Origin: Pseudomonas sp. B21-040
GTDB lineage: Bacteria > Pseudomonadota > Gammaproteobacteria > Pseudomonadales > Pseudomonadaceae
Length of the DNA stretch: 64,000 bases
Assembly: GCF_024748695.1 (NCBI RefSeq)
Contig: NZ_CP087176.1
Location: forward strand, 6,565,501-6,629,500
Direction: 5' to 3'
Part shown: positions 63,564 through 64,000 of the stretch, in pieces
Layout: every line of letters begins with the position of its first letter
Numbering within the stretch: position 1 is the first letter of the stretch
The notes under the pieces: model-generated
The model's input: the letters and a program-made list of their open reading frames with translations, nothing else
Told to the model about the DNA's origin: nothing
The model's database searches: none
Made by a program: the position numbers and the translations under genes

Positions 63564-64000
63564 TTGGCATTACCTTGGCAATGCGGCGCTCGATGAGTCG
63601 CGAGATCGACGAAGCGCACAGCAGAATAAGGAAGTAAACGATCGCTGTTGCGCTGAACACTTGCAGCGGCAGATCGCTTTGCAGCGTCGCGTTACGAGCC
63701 ACGGTAGCCAGCTCACTGACGGCAATGACCGACAGCAGCGATGAGGCTTTGAGCAGTACGGTGTACTCGTTGGTCAGCGGAGGAACAGAACGATGGAACA
63801 TCTGCGGCAACAGCACGTAACGCCACTTCTGATGAGCGCGCATCCCCAGTGCCTGGGCTGCAGCCACCTGACCTGCAGGAATCGAAGTCAAAGCTCCCCG
63901 CAAGATTTCACTGATGTAAGCCGCCGTGTTCAACGACAGGGCCAGGATCCCCGCCTCCAGTGGTGTCAGTGAAATACCGATCAGGCTCGGCAAAACGAAA
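63553..64000 (-). CDS. Amino-acid-type ABC transporter permease, partial
   Basis: The 5' end lies beyond the window. About 149 residues are seen: LNTAAYISEILRGALTSIPA, the EAA loop GQVAAAQALGMRAHQKWRYV, LLPQMFHRSVPPLTNEYTVL and SVIAVSELATVARNATLQSD. Partner of the permease at 62901-63563. The TTG at 63993 is not the true start, because the frame stays open to the edge. Confidence 0.9.
   Translation of the reverse strand, partial: FVLPSLIGISLTPLEAGILALSLNTAAYISEILRGALTSIPAGQVAAAQALGMRAHQKWRYVLLPQMFHRSVPPLTNEYTVLLKASSLLSVIAVSELATVARNATLQSDLPLQVFSATAIVYFLILLCASSISRLIERRIAKVMPNAH

Noticed and set aside
1..64000. tRNA and rRNA genes
   Set aside because: No cloverleaf with a GTTC-A-A T-loop and CCA end, and no rRNA-like sequence, was noticed by eye; a tRNA search program would settle it.

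Overview
The window is a Pseudomonas chromosome segment, most likely from the P. fluorescens group. Evidence for this: the pseudomonad order of the pst-phoU genes, long pseudomonad-type PstC and PstA, at least ten paired REP elements of the 'tgtaggagc...gctcctaca' kind, and GC-rich genes with Pseudomonas codon use. These are judgements from reading; no database search was run.

Bases 1-26,630 are mostly core genome. First comes the phosphate block: phoR, a CNNM/CBS membrane protein, an M23 peptidase and a response regulator next to phoU-pstB-pstA-pstC-pstS. There are Pho boxes in front of both pstS and pstC. An XRE-ImmA/IrrE protease gene overlapping a PIN-domain gene (probable toxin-antitoxin type module) is inserted after it. 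Housekeeping genes follow: MFS transporter, acyl-CoA thioesterase, hexose-6-phosphate mutarotase, DUF3299, YeaQ-like protein, purEK with a terminator-containing leader, and a nitrogen group (LysR regulator, aspartase aspA, AGCS alanine symporter, type I asparaginase, AraC regulator).

Bases 26,730-47,900 are a mosaic accessory region. It opens with an AT-rich Tn7-like module: tnsA-tnsB-tnsC on the minus strand, a divergent tniQ, and repeat arrays that look like TnsB-binding ends. Next come a HAD hydrolase, fragments of two kinds of IS21-family elements, small phage-like orphan genes, a ten-repeat Sel1 protein, the periplasmic nitrate reductase operon napEDABC, a decayed thiolase gene, an alpha/beta hydrolase plus MlaA-family pair, and a solitary tyrosine recombinase. 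Both kinds of IS21-like ends recur in inverted orientation on the far side of nap. A dispersed imperfect palindrome is scattered through the gene-poor stretches.

Bases 47,900-60,730 are a complete ectoine/hydroxyectoine uptake and catabolism cluster: ehuBCDA transporter on the minus strand, divergent MocR-type regulator enuR, then eutB-eutC-doeA-doeB-doeX-doeC-doeD on the plus strand. The pathway ends in aspartate. A shared 16-base motif in front of enuR and of eutB is a candidate operator.

Bases 61,100-64,000 hold an amino-acid-type ABC transporter (ATPase, two permeases) operonic with an arginase/agmatinase-family enzyme. The last permease runs off the window.
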